A stretch of DNA of 64,000 bases from Planobispora rosea (GCF_014648175.1 NZ_BMQP01000005.1:227217-291216), one strand, 5' to 3'. Numbered from the stretch's first letter, positions 35,740-47,023 are shown. The notes: generated from the letters alone by a model not told the origin. A program made the numbers and translations.

Positions 35740-36180
35740 TCAGAGCATGACGATGCCGTCGCCCTCGACCTTCAGCGGGAACTCCACCAGCGGGGCCCCC
35801 GCCGGCCCCTTGAGGCACTTGCCGGAGGTGGCGTCGAACTCGCTGCCGTGACAGGGGCAGCGGATGAGCCCGTCGGCCGGGCGGCTGACCGCGCAGCCCC
35901 GGTGCGGGCAGCTGGCGCTGAACGCCTTGAACACCCCCGAGGTCGGCTGGGCGATCACGATCTTCCACTTGTGGATCACCGTGCCGCCGCCCACCGGCAC
36001 GTCGGCGACCTTGGCGATGACCTGGCCCTTGACGCCGGGCGGCACGCTGGCCGGGGCGGGCTCGCCCGTACCGCATCCGGCCAGCGCCGCGCCGCACGCC
36101 ACCGCGCCCGCGGCGCCGATCACGTTCCTTCGCGTGGGCGTACTTCTTGCGGGCATGGTGAAACCGTCGCTGTCGCTCAT
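35740..36180 (-). CDS. Rieske 2Fe-2S lipoprotein (copy 2)
   Basis: A 146-residue paralog of the neighbouring Rieske protein: TRRNVIGAAGA twin-arginine start, lipobox LAGC at about residue 36, then CPHRGC at about 90 and CPCHGS at about 107. The linker is shorter than in copy 1. The two copies share the VIAQPTSGVFKAFS / VVTQPTAGEFKCFS strand. It lies between uvrA and copy 1 on the same strand, with separate hairpins around it. Confidence 0.9.
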   Translation of the reverse strand: MSDSDGFTMPARSTPTRRNVIGAAGAVACGAALAGCGTGEPAPASVPPGVKGQVIAKVADVPVGGGTVIHKWKIVIAQPTSGVFKAFSASCPHRGCAVSRPADGLIRCPCHGSEFDATSGKCLKGPAGAPLVEFPLKVEGDGIVML

Positions 36181-36260
36181 CGCGGCCCTTCTCGCAATGT
36201 CCCCCGTGAAACCGGGCTCGGCGTCAAGAGTATTGACGGGTGAGCCCGGTCCCGAATCCG

Positions 36261-36287
36261 GGCGGTCCGCGGGGCCGCGGGACCGCC
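36261..36287 (-). terminator. Terminator after uvrA
   Basis: GGCGGTCCGCGG (36261-36272) pairs with CCGCGGGACCGCC (36275-36287) with a single bulged G and a two-base loop. It lies twelve bases beyond the uvrA stop. Confidence 0.7.
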
Positions 36288-36298
36288 TCGGACCTCGA

Positions 36299-39139
<2,841 letters not shown>

Positions 39140-39523
39140 AGCAGTCCCGACGTCGGTTAGAGGGTTGGAAGCGGTCGCGGGAAGACTAGCGACGGGGTCC
39201 GACAATTTCGCGGAGCACCGTCCGCGGACGGACTTCTCCGTCTCCTCACGAGGACGGCGTCTCCCACCTGTTCCAGAGTACGGCCTCCCCCGGACCCGGC
39301 GGGTCGCTTCTCACCCGATCTGTCCCGCCGTGACACCCGGCGGATCGTTTCCCGCCCGGGCCGTCCCGCCGTGACACCAGGCGGGGGCGTCTCCCCTTCA
39401 CATCGCCCCGCCGTACGGCCCCGCCGCGGGAACTTCCCCTTTCCTTCCGCCGGCGCTCCTGGCCGGCCGAACTTCCCCGTTCCCTCCCTGGAACGGCCTC
39501 CGCCGCGGTGGTGGAGTAGGAGA
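39140..39523. other. 384-bp divergent intergenic region (uvrA / MDMPI-like)
   Basis: It holds the promoters of uvrA and of the gene at 39524, plus a 22-bp direct repeat described separately. No open frame with coding-type base use and no RNA gene was seen. Confidence 0.6.
39322..39384. repeat. 22-bp direct repeat, 41 bp apart
   Basis: The sequence beginning GTCCCGCCGTGACACC occurs at 39322-39343 and again at 39363-39384, with one mismatch over 22 bases. It lies midway in the uvrA divergent region and could be a paired regulator site. Confidence 0.65.
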
Positions 39524-40327
39524 ATGGATGTCCTAGACGCGCTCCAGTCCGAACTCGCCGCCTCGACCGACCGCCTCCTCGCCACCGTGGCCGGGCTGTC
39601 CGACGCCGATCTGGCGGCGCCCTCCCGGCTGCCCGGCTGGACCCGCGGCCACCTGGTCACCCACGTCGCCCGCAACGCCGACAGCCTGGTCAACCTCACG
39701 GAATGGGCCAGAACGGGCGTCGAGACCCCGCAGTACGCCAGCGTGGAGAGCCGCGACGCCGCCATCGCGGCGGGAGCCGCACGGCCCGTCAAGCAACAGC
39801 TCGCCGACCTGGAGGAGAGCGCGGCACGGCTCGCGGCGGCCTTCCGCGGCCTGCCCCCGCAGGCGTGGTCGGCGATGGTCGGCGGGATGCGACCGCCCCC
39901 GCACCCCGCCTGGTATCTGCTGGTCCGGCGGCTACGCGAGACCGAGTTCCACCACGTGGACCTCGGCGCCGGATACGACTGCTCCGCCTGGCCGGACGCC
40001 TTCGTCCGGCGCGAACTGCACGACACGATGGTCTGCTGGCCCCGCGAGCTGAGCCCGGTCAGCGAGATCGTGGTGGAGGAGGTCAAGGACGACCACAAGC
40101 ACCGCCAGGTCTGGCGCGGGCTCGGTTCCGGGCCCGTCGTCCAGGGAGACGCGCGGACGTTGCTGGCCTGGCTGAGCGGACGCTCGGCCGGGGCGGGCCT
40201 TAGGGTGATGCGGGAGGGGGCCACGGGCAACGAGCCAGCCGCCGGGCCGCTACCCGCGCCGCCGCCGTGGCTGACCATGACCGCCGCCCCCGGCCTTCCC
40301 GCGACACCTCCGGAGGACTATCCATGA
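39524..40327 (+). CDS. Maleylpyruvate-isomerase-like mycothiol-dependent protein (DinB fold)
   Basis: A 267-residue protein of the MDMPI/DinB-like family of mycothiol-dependent enzymes. The N-terminal four-helix part includes LPGWTRGHLVTHVARNADSL, whose His is a metal ligand, with further ligands in ETEFHHVDLG. A C-terminal domain with LLAWLSGRSAG follows. It would use mycothiol as cofactor or detoxify by thiol transfer. GGAG precedes the ATG. Its stop overlaps the next ATG (ATGA), so it is co-translated with an MBL hydrolase. This pairing suggests thiol conjugate formation followed by hydrolysis; that step is inference. Confidence 0.85.
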   Translation: MDVLDALQSELAASTDRLLATVAGLSDADLAAPSRLPGWTRGHLVTHVARNADSLVNLTEWARTGVETPQYASVESRDAAIAAGAARPVKQQLADLEESAARLAAAFRGLPPQAWSAMVGGMRPPPHPAWYLLVRRLRETEFHHVDLGAGYDCSAWPDAFVRRELHDTMVCWPRELSPVSEIVVEEVKDDHKHRQVWRGLGSGPVVQGDARTLLAWLSGRSAGAGLRVMREGATGNEPAAGPLPAPPPWLTMTAAPGLPATPPEDYP

Positions 40328-40965
40328 GCTACACCGGCGACGTGCAGGTCGGCGGCCCCGCCGACGTCCGCGAGCTGCCCGCCGTGACGATCTCGAAGCT
40401 GGCGGTCGGGCCGTTCGACAACAACGCCTACCTGATCCGGTGCAACGACACCGGCGACGGGCTGCTGATCGACGCCGCCGCCGAGGCCGACCGGCTGCTG
40501 GACCTCATCGGCGGCATGCCGATCGGCAGGATCGTCACGACCCACCAGCACGGCGACCACTGGCAGGCCCTGGAGGAGGTCGCCCGGGCCACCGGCGCCC
40601 TGGTGATCGCCCATCCGCTGGACGCCCCGGCGCTGCCCGTCCCCGTCGGCCTGACGGTCGAGCACGGCGACAAGGTCACCGTCGGCGTGGTCGACCTGGA
40701 GGTCATCCACCTGCGCGGGCACACGCCCGGTTCCATCGCCCTGCACTACAACGGCCACCTGTTCACCGGCGACTCGCTCTTCCCCGGCGGGGTCGGCAAC
40801 ACCAACAAGGACCCCGAGCGCTTCGCCCAGCTGTTCGCGGACGTGTCCGAGCGGATCTTCGACCGCTTCCCCGACGAGACCTGGGTCTACCCGGGCCACG
40901 GCAGGGACACCACGCTCGGCGCCGAGCGCCCGTCCCTGCCGGAGTGGCGGGAGCGCGGCTGGTAG
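40324..40965 (+). CDS. MBL-fold hydrolase (glyoxalase II-like)
   Basis: A 213-residue zinc hydrolase. The metal motif HxHxDH appears as THQHGDHW at about residue 76, then HTPGSIAL with His at about 138, FTGDSLFPGG with bridging Asp at about 155, and YPGHGRDT with the last His at about 190. It begins FDNNAYLIRC, as in thioester hydrolases. Coupled to the mycothiol-type gene before it, it may cleave a mycothiol thioester. Confidence 0.87.
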   Translation: MSYTGDVQVGGPADVRELPAVTISKLAVGPFDNNAYLIRCNDTGDGLLIDAAAEADRLLDLIGGMPIGRIVTTHQHGDHWQALEEVARATGALVIAHPLDAPALPVPVGLTVEHGDKVTVGVVDLEVIHLRGHTPGSIALHYNGHLFTGDSLFPGGVGNTNKDPERFAQLFADVSERIFDRFPDETWVYPGHGRDTTLGAERPSLPEWRERGW

Positions 40966-41038
40966 AGGCGTCCGGCCGGACGCCCGCCCGGCCCACGGGC
41001 GGCACCCCGGGACACAGGCGGCACGCCGGGGCACGGGA

Positions 41039-41082
41039 ACGGGATCGGCCCGGCCGGATCACTCCGGCCGGGCCGATCCCGT
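41039..41082. terminator. Very strong bidirectional terminator
   Basis: A perfect 20-bp stem with arms 41039-41058 and 41063-41082 and a four-base loop TCAC. It lies between convergent MBL and pssA genes. Confidence 0.92.
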
Positions 41083-41091
41083 CGTGTCGCC

Positions 41092-41119
41092 ACCGGGCGC
41101 GTCAGCCGACGCGCCCGGT
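41092..41119. terminator. Second hairpin overlapping the pssA stop codon
   Basis: ACCGGGCGCGTC (41092-41103) and GACGCGCCCGGT (41108-41119) form a perfect 12-bp stem with a four-base loop. The pssA stop (41102-41104) lies in the stem and loop, so the last codons are part of the hairpin. Confidence 0.75.
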
Positions 41120-41932
41120 CTCCTTGCGCTCCTTGCGCTTCTCGTGCTTGAACATCAGGATGCGCAGCGGGATCGCGGCCACGATCGCCACCTGCATGAC
41201 GGCGCCCACCTGGATGAGCCGGTCGCCCCCGGCCAGGCCCGCGGCCCAGATGGTCAGGCAGGCGACGTTGATCATCATCCAGGCGAGCACGCCGGCGGCC
41301 AGGTTGCCCTTGGGCTTGGGGTACTCGATCCGGCTGACCATCAGGTAGGCGATGCCGAAGATGGGCAGCACGGCCCAGATCGACGGCGGGAACAGCAGGA
41401 CGATCGAGACCACGGTCATGGCGCCCATCGGGATGGGCAGGCCCATGAAGTCGCCGCTCTTGGTCTTCACGCAGGCGAAGCGCGCGAGCCGGATGACCCC
41501 GGCCAGCAGCACCGACGCCGCCGCGACCATCACCAGGACGAACGGCACCTTCGGGTTGAAGCCCGCCCAGATGACGACCATGAACGCGGGGGCGAAGCCG
41601 AAGCTGATCACGTCCGCGAGGTTGTCGAGCTCCGCGCCCATCGCCGAGGCGCGGAACTTACGGGCCACCAGGCCGTCGAACAGGTCGCACGTCGCGCCGA
41701 GCAGCAGCAGCACCACCGCGGTCCCGAAGAACCGGGGGTCGGCCGAGAACTTGCCGGTCTGCTGGAGGGAGGTGATGGCCGACCAGGCCAGGACGCAGAC
41801 GGCGAGGAAGCCGCAGAGCGCGTTGCCCAGGGACAGGGAGTCGGCGGCCGAGAGCCGGAACGCCTTGCCGACGGGTCCTCTGGGCTCGTCGTCCGCCTCT
41901 TCCAGAGGCCAGCCCGCGTCAGCCGTGGTCAA
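41102..41932 (-). CDS. pssA: CDP-diacylglycerol-serine O-phosphatidyltransferase
   Basis: A 276-residue membrane enzyme joining CDP-diacylglycerol and serine into phosphatidylserine. The CDP-alcohol phosphotransferase motif is visible at about residues 84-108: DGLVARKF, then AMGAELDNLAD, with the DG..AR..G..D..D residues in place. About seven helices follow, with a basic C-terminus (HEKRKERKE). The start is TTG 41932, with GGGGTGA upstream, overlapping psd by 14 bases; no better start exists downstream before the motif. Confidence 0.92.
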   Translation of the reverse strand: MTTADAGWPLEEADDEPRGPVGKAFRLSAADSLSLGNALCGFLAVCVLAWSAITSLQQTGKFSADPRFFGTAVVLLLLGATCDLFDGLVARKFRASAMGAELDNLADVISFGFAPAFMVVIWAGFNPKVPFVLVMVAAASVLLAGVIRLARFACVKTKSGDFMGLPIPMGAMTVVSIVLLFPPSIWAVLPIFGIAYLMVSRIEYPKPKGNLAAGVLAWMMINVACLTIWAAGLAGGDRLIQVGAVMQVAIVAAIPLRILMFKHEKRKERKETGRVG

Positions 41933-42566
41933 GGCCGGTCACCCCCGCGACGGTCTTCTGGCCGACGGACACCGCGGGGGTGACGCCTTCCGGCAGGTAG
42001 ACGTCCACCCGCGAGCCGAACCGGATCAGCCCGATGCGTTCGGCCCTGTCCACCTTGGCGCCCGCCCGCACGTAGGGCACGATGCGGCGGGCGACCGCGC
42101 CCGCGATCTGGACGAACTCGATGTCGCCGAGCGCGGTGTCCAGGTGCCACACGACCCGCTCGTTCAGGTCGCTGTCCTTGTTGAAGGCCGGCACGAACCC
42201 CCCGGGGACGTGCTCCACCGAGGTGACCGTACCGGCCAGCGGCGCGCGGTTGACGTGCACGTTGAGCGGGCTCATGAAGATCGCAACCCGGGTACGGCCG
42301 TCCGGCCACGGATCGATGCTCTGCACCACGCCGTCGGCGGGCGACAGGATCCGCGCGTCGCCCGGCACGCGCTCCGGATCGCGGAAGAACCAGAGCATGG
42401 CGCCGGTGAGCGCGGACAGCGGGACCGCCGCCAGCGCCCAGCGGGGGTCGCGGCGGCTGAGCAGCGAGGTGGCGGCGGTCGCGGCCACCGTCGGCAACAG
42501 CCACGGGGAGACGCCACGCGCCAACCGGACGCGGCCTGGCCGATGGCTTACTGAATCGTGGGACAC
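41919..42566 (-). CDS. psd: Phosphatidylserine decarboxylase proenzyme
   Basis: A 215-residue pyruvoyl enzyme converting phosphatidylserine to phosphatidylethanolamine. It has an N-terminal membrane helix pair, WFFRDPERVPGDARILSPADG at about 60-80 and VHVNRAPLAG. The self-cleavage site is in RFGSRVDVY near residue 190, where the chain splits before Ser to form the pyruvoyl group. The short, archaeal-type form is normal for actinomycetes. The GTG start makes it first in the psd-pssA pair. Confidence 0.93.
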   Translation of the reverse strand: MSHDSVSHRPGRVRLARGVSPWLLPTVAATAATSLLSRRDPRWALAAVPLSALTGAMLWFFRDPERVPGDARILSPADGVVQSIDPWPDGRTRVAIFMSPLNVHVNRAPLAGTVTSVEHVPGGFVPAFNKDSDLNERVVWHLDTALGDIEFVQIAGAVARRIVPYVRAGAKVDRAERIGLIRFGSRVDVYLPEGVTPAVSVGQKTVAGVTGLDHG

Positions 42567-42694
42567 AGGGAACCTTTTGTGATGTCTTGCGGCTATAGAC
42601 CGGTATGTCTACCCGCCCTGGGGGAGGATGCTACCGATCCCACTGCCCTTTTACGGCGCAACGAGACAAGCAAAGCGCCTCCCCTGCCAATCCG

Positions 42695-43684
42695 CTAGCC
42701 CTGCTTGGCCTCCGCGGAGGTGGTGATTTCGTTGCCTTTGCGGGTGTCACGCCGGGACTTGACGAGGCTCAGCACAGTGGTGATCACCATGGTGACGCCG
42801 ATGACGGACAGCGAGACCGCGATCGGGATCTCAGGCGCCCAGGAGACGTGGCTGGAGTGCAGCGCCTCGAGGATCAGCTTAACCCCGATGAACCCGAGGA
42901 TGAACGCCAGGCCGTAGCTGAGGTAGACCAGGCGCTGGAGCAGGCCGCCCAGCAGGAAGTAGAGCTGGCGCAGGCCCATCAGCGCGAACGCGTTGGCGGT
43001 GAAGACGATGAACGGGTCGGTGGTGAGACCGAAGATCGCCGGGATCGAGTCGAGCGCGAAGAGCAGGTCGGTGGTGCCGATGGCGATCATGACGATCAGC
43101 ATCGGGGTGACGAACCGCTTGCCGTTGATCTTGACGGTGACCTTGGATCCCACGTAGTCGTCGGTGTGCGGCAGCGCCCGGCGGGCCCAGCGCAGGACCG
43201 CGTTCTCGGGGACGTCGTCCTCCTGGCCGTGCTGGCGGACGAGCTGCACCGCGGTGTAGATCAGGAAGAGCCCGAAGACGTAGAACAGCCAGCTGAAGTT
43301 CGCCAGGGCGGCGGCCCCGACGGCGATGAAGATGCCGCGCATGACCAGGGCCATCAGGATGCCGACCAGCAGGACCTTGTGCTGGTACATCCTGGGCACC
43401 GCGAAGCGGGTCATGATGATGTAGAAGACGAAGAGGTTGTCGACGCTCAGGCTGTATTCGGTGATGTAGCCGGCGAAGAACTCACCTGCCGAGGTCGGTC
43501 CCGCGGTGGCCCACAACACGATGCCGAAGACGACGGCGAGCGTGACATAGAAGCCGACCCAGAAGCTGGCCTGCCGCATCGAGAACTCCCGGGGCTCGCC
43601 CCGGTCGACGATCCACAGGTCGAAGGCGAGAACCAGGAGCAGACCGACGATGACGGCGGCCCATGCCCAGGCAGGTATGATCAT
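42695..43684 (-). CDS. TerC-family integral membrane protein (manganese-linked)
   Basis: A 329-residue TerC/Alx protein with nine or so helices. The conserved acidic positions lie in helices: YSLSVDNLFVFYII at about residue 85 and TTDLLFALDSIPAIFGLT at about 208. The cytoplasmic loop and KSRRDTRKGNE tail are basic. Family members have been linked to Mn export and to metalation of exported proteins. The yybP-ykoY riboswitch directly upstream supports a manganese role here. Confidence 0.92.
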   Translation of the reverse strand: MIIPAWAWAAVIVGLLLVLAFDLWIVDRGEPREFSMRQASFWVGFYVTLAVVFGIVLWATAGPTSAGEFFAGYITEYSLSVDNLFVFYIIMTRFAVPRMYQHKVLLVGILMALVMRGIFIAVGAAALANFSWLFYVFGLFLIYTAVQLVRQHGQEDDVPENAVLRWARRALPHTDDYVGSKVTVKINGKRFVTPMLIVMIAIGTTDLLFALDSIPAIFGLTTDPFIVFTANAFALMGLRQLYFLLGGLLQRLVYLSYGLAFILGFIGVKLILEALHSSHVSWAPEIPIAVSLSVIGVTMVITTVLSLVKSRRDTRKGNEITTSAEAKQG

Positions 43685-43715
43685 GGTTTGACAACCCTCC
43701 GGCGCGCATGACTGA

Positions 43716-43835
43716 ATGCCGGAGGTCTCTCCCGCCCAGCGAAGATCGCGTGCGGACCGACAGCCCCGGGGGCCTCGTGGATTGAGGCGGCACCGTGATG
43801 ACGAGACTGTCGCGAAGGGATACTCCCCCCCTAAC
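43716..43835 (-). ncRNA. yybP-ykoY type manganese riboswitch
   Basis: Reading the minus strand, the leader of terC opens with GGGGGGAGTATCCC (43818-43831) and closes with GCGGGAGAGACCTCCGGC (43718-43735). These are the two conserved loop segments of the yybP-ykoY aptamer, GGGGAGUA and GAGACC, which meet around Mn2+. The middle, which is variable in the family, can form GC helices (CACGAGGCCCCCGGGGC). It ends about 32 bases before the terC ATG, so control of translation initiation is likely. Boundaries are approximate. Confidence 0.82.
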
Positions 43836-43841
43836 CAAGCC

Positions 43842-43847
43842 AGTATA
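43842..43847 (-). promoter_or_regulatory. Probable -10 box for the riboswitch-terC transcript
   Basis: TATACT on the minus strand lies about eleven bases before the first conserved riboswitch segment, placing transcription start at the leader's 5' end. No good -35 hexamer was found at 17 bases. Confidence 0.5.
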
Positions 43848-43938
43848 GGGATTGAGCTTGGCGGCGCCTAATTCAACCCGCGGGAGCCCCCGCTTGTTCC
43901 CGTCTTCGGCCGACGTCGTCAAACTTCCGCAAATCCCC

Positions 43939-45174
43939 CTAGATCAGCTTTTCTCGGAGGTCAGTCCCCGGAGTGCCCGCCCGATCGAGTCCGGCGTAGA
44001 CCGCCAGGACGGCCTCCAGCGCCTCCCGCTCCCCGGGCAGTTCCCCGCCCCGCCTGCCGGCCTCCCGCGCCAGCTCCCGGGCGAACTCGTCGTCGGTGAG
44101 AATCCTGCGGACCGCCTCGCTCATGGCGGCGGCGTCGCCGTACGGCACCAGCACCCCGCCGCGTCCCACCATCGGGGGGATGCCCCCGACGGCGGTGGCC
44201 ACGACCGGCGTCCCGGAGCGCAGCGCCTCCTGCACGCTCAGCGGCTGCCCCTCCCAGCGGCTCGGCACCACCAGCGCCCGCGCCACCGCCAGCAGGTCAC
44301 CGACGTCACGCCGGTCGCCCAGCAGCCGCACCGGCAGCCCCTCCGCGTCGATCCGCCGCTGCAGCTCCCCCCGGAGTGGCCCGTCCCCCGCGACGAGGAA
44401 CAGCGCCCTCCTCTCCGGCGCCGAACCGGGGGCGAAGGAGGCCGCCGCATCGAGGAGGGTCTCCAGGCCCTTCTGCTGGGCGAGCCGGGCCACGGTCAGC
44501 AGGATCGGCCGATCCGCGCCCCCGGGTTCCCCGCGCTCCGCCGGCTCCGGCTCTGCCGACTCCCCGGATTCCGGGGATTCCCCGGGTTCCGCCGGCCCCA
44601 CGGCCTCCACGGAGCTCAGCAGCTCCGCGCGGACCTCCTCCGGGCTCCGCCCCGACGCGGCCAGTTCGGGCGCGGGAACGACGGCGGCCTCGACGTGCCC
44701 GGCGCCCAGGGCGGTCATCCGGTCGCCGAGATCGGGCGAGACGACCAGGATCCGGTCGGCGCGGCGGGCGACGATCCGCTCCAGGACCCCGTAGATCGCA
44801 CCGACGACTCCCCCCGCCGTGGCGGCGTTGTGCAGGGTCACCACCAGCCCGGTCCGGGTCCCGGTCAGGGCGAGGGCCGCCAGCGCCCCGGCACGCAGCC
44901 CGTGCGCGTGTACGGCGTCCGCCCCGCGCAGCCCTCGCAGCACCCGGACCGCCCGCAGGTCACCGCCCGGACGCGGCCGGTCGGAGATGGGGACGGGGAC
45001 GAACCGGGCGCCGTGCCGGGTGAAGCCGAAGGTCTCCTCGGTGCTCGGCGGCCCGGCCACCACCACGCGGTGTCCGCGCCGTACCAGCCCGGCGGCCAGC
45101 ATGGCCACGTGCCGCCCGACCCCGCCCGCGCTGGTCCCCAGCACGAACGCCACCCGCGGTCCGGTCTCCGCCAT
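43939..45174 (-). CDS. GT4-family glycosyltransferase
   Basis: A 411-residue GT-B enzyme. Residues after the start read PRVAFVLGTSAGGVGRHVAML, the donor-independent N-terminal fold. The C-terminal half has LLTVARLAQQKGLETLLDA and the retaining-enzyme EX7E motif in SRWEGQPLSVQEALRSG. A Glu/Pro/Ser insert splits the middle. It would add a sugar to a lipid-linked acceptor. In-frame ATGs occur at 45174, 45216 and 45270. The first two carry identical ribosome sites on a 42-bp repeat. I chose 45174 because codon third-position GC drops upstream of it. It is the last gene of the steA operon. Confidence 0.85.
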   Translation of the reverse strand: MAETGPRVAFVLGTSAGGVGRHVAMLAAGLVRRGHRVVVAGPPSTEETFGFTRHGARFVPVPISDRPRPGGDLRAVRVLRGLRGADAVHAHGLRAGALAALALTGTRTGLVVTLHNAATAGGVVGAIYGVLERIVARRADRILVVSPDLGDRMTALGAGHVEAAVVPAPELAASGRSPEEVRAELLSSVEAVGPAEPGESPESGESAEPEPAERGEPGGADRPILLTVARLAQQKGLETLLDAAASFAPGSAPERRALFLVAGDGPLRGELQRRIDAEGLPVRLLGDRRDVGDLLAVARALVVPSRWEGQPLSVQEALRSGTPVVATAVGGIPPMVGRGGVLVPYGDAAAMSEAVRRILTDDEFARELAREAGRRGGELPGEREALEAVLAVYAGLDRAGTPGTDLREKLI

Positions 45175-45252
45175 CCGTGGTCCCTTCCCCGCCTCCGGCG
45201 ATCCGGTCTCCGCCATCCGTGGTCCCTTCCCCGCCTCCGGCGGTCCCGTCTC
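45161..45252. repeat. 42-bp direct repeat duplicating a ribosome site and start codon
   Basis: Two 42-bp units (45161-45202, 45203-45244), nearly identical apart from bases at their junctions, plus a partial third unit. Read on the minus strand, each carries GGGGAAGGGACCACGG followed by ATG, so the glycosyltransferase has two equivalent initiation sites in one frame. The units encode repeats of MAETGxPEAGKGPR. Confidence 0.88.
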
Positions 45253-47023
45253 AGCCACCGGTGACTCCATCCCTGTCCGCGGCCCCGTCCCCGCCCGTGC
45301 TCCCGCCCCCGGCGTCTGCGGCCTCGGCCCCGCCCCGCGCCTTCCCGGCGTCCGCGGCCCCGCCGTTCCCTGTGCCGCCGCCCCGGCGCAGCGGGACCCG
45401 CCGCAGCAGCACGCGGGCGTCCGGCCCGTCGAGCACCGCGGCCACCGCCGAGAACGCCACCGCTCCCACCACGGCGGCGCCCGCCCCGACCGGCACGCAC
45501 ATCAACTTGGACACCTCGCCGAAGGCCGTCACGACGGCCAGCCCGGCCCCGTACGCGGCGGCCCCACCGGCCGCGGAGGCGAGCAGCGCCCGCCAGACCC
45601 CCGCCAGGGCCCCCCTCCCCCGGGCCCGCAGCACCGCCAGGACCAGCAGGATGCCGCCCACGGTCATCCCGACCGTGCTGCCCAGCGCCAGCCGCCCCAC
45701 CACGCCCTCCGGGCTCCCGGTGGCCGACGCGAGCACGATCTGCGCTCCCAGCGCCACACCCCATCCCGCCACGGAGGCCAGGGCCGCCGAACGTCCCCGG
45801 CCGCAGGCGTACAGCACCCGGGCGAGGTGCGTCATCAGCGCGTATCCGACCAGCCCCGGGGCGAACAGCGTGACGCCCGCGGCCATCTCCGCGGGGACGC
45901 CGCCGTCGGTGCCCTCCAGGAACACGCGCGCCACGGGGGTGGCGACCGCCGCCATCACCCCCGCCGCCAGTCCCATGGCCAGCAGGACCACCCGCGTGGT
46001 CGAGGCGGCCAGGCCGTCGAAGCCCTCCCGGTCCCCCTCGGCCGCGCGGGTGGACAGCGTGGGGAAGGAAGTGGTCGCGATCGGGACCGCCAGCACCGCG
46101 AAGGGCAGCTGGTACAGCGCCCAGGCGTAGGTGTAGACGCCGACGGCTCCGTCCCCGCCGATGTCGTTGGTCAGCATGACCACCGTGGTCAGCGCGATCT
46201 GCTGGGCGACGAGGACGGCGAGGCCCGCCACGGCGAGCTGCCGGGCCCGCGCTCCCACCCCCGGCGGGAAGGACAGCGACGGACGGAGCCGGAGGCGGAG
46301 CCGGGACACCGGGCCGATCACGGTCACGACCATGGCGGCGGCGGCGACCGTCGCCCCGAGGGACAGGATCAGCTCCCCGGTGTCGGTCAGCGCGCCCAGG
46401 TCACCGGCCGCCTCGCCGTTCGCCGCCTCGAAGGCCAGGTGGGAAGCGACGATCAGCAGGCTGGAGACCAGCGGGGCCAGGGCCGGGCCCAGGAACCTCC
46501 GGTGCGCCTGGAGCACGCCGTACAGGACCACGGCGAGCCCGAAGAAAATCATCCGGGGGGCGAAGACGACCAGCATGTCCGCCCCGACCCCGATCACCTG
46601 GGCGACGTCGCCGCACCGGCCGGTTCCCGTGGCACCGCCCATGTCGCCGACCAGCAGCGCGACGATCGGCCCGGCGAAGAGCGCGATCAGCAGGGTCAGC
46701 GGGACCAGAGCCAGCAGCGTCCAGGTGAGCAGCGCCGAGGTGATCCACCCCACCTCGTCCTTCGCCCGCGGGTCGTCGGCGGAACGCGAGGCCGCTGCGG
46801 CGAGCACCGGGACCGCCATCCCGGCCAGCGCGCCCCCCGCGACCAGCTCGAAGATGATGTTCGGTACGTAGTTGGCGGTGTTGTAGGCGGTGCTGAGGCA
46901 GGAGTTGGCGACGGTCTGCGACTGGACGTAGTACCGGCCGAAGCCGACGAGCCGGGCCGCGACGGTCACGATCCCGATGAGGAGCGCCGCTCCCGCGACC
47001 CCCTGACCGATCTTTTTGATCAT
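45251..47023 (-). CDS. MurJ/MviN-like lipid flippase
   Basis: A 590-residue polytopic protein of the MOP superfamily, MurJ/MviN branch, with about 14 helices. The N-terminal KKIGQGVAGAALLIGIVTVAAR, the NIIFELVAGGALAGM segment and APRMIFFGLAVVLYGVLQA match MurJ-type helices 1, 2 and 4-5. A Gly/Ala/Asp-rich cytoplasmic tail of about 55 residues ends it. Position within an operon with a WecA/MraY-like enzyme and a glycosyltransferase suggests it moves that operon's lipid-linked product outward, rather than being the housekeeping lipid II flippase. Its ATG overlaps the previous stop by one base. Confidence 0.82.
   Translation of the reverse strand: MIKKIGQGVAGAALLIGIVTVAARLVGFGRYYVQSQTVANSCLSTAYNTANYVPNIIFELVAGGALAGMAVPVLAAAASRSADDPRAKDEVGWITSALLTWTLLALVPLTLLIALFAGPIVALLVGDMGGATGTGRCGDVAQVIGVGADMLVVFAPRMIFFGLAVVLYGVLQAHRRFLGPALAPLVSSLLIVASHLAFEAANGEAAGDLGALTDTGELILSLGATVAAAAMVVTVIGPVSRLRLRLRPSLSFPPGVGARARQLAVAGLAVLVAQQIALTTVVMLTNDIGGDGAVGVYTYAWALYQLPFAVLAVPIATTSFPTLSTRAAEGDREGFDGLAASTTRVVLLAMGLAAGVMAAVATPVARVFLEGTDGGVPAEMAAGVTLFAPGLVGYALMTHLARVLYACGRGRSAALASVAGWGVALGAQIVLASATGSPEGVVGRLALGSTVGMTVGGILLVLAVLRARGRGALAGVWRALLASAAGGAAAYGAGLAVVTAFGEVSKLMCVPVGAGAAVVGAVAFSAVAAVLDGPDARVLLRRVPLRRGGGTGNGGAADAGKARGGAEAADAGGGSTGGDGAADRDGVTGG

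Noticed and set aside
39140..39523. A LexA (SOS) box upstream of uvrA
   Set aside because: A GTTC-like fragment occurs near 39270, but no GAAC-N4-GTTC arrangement is present.
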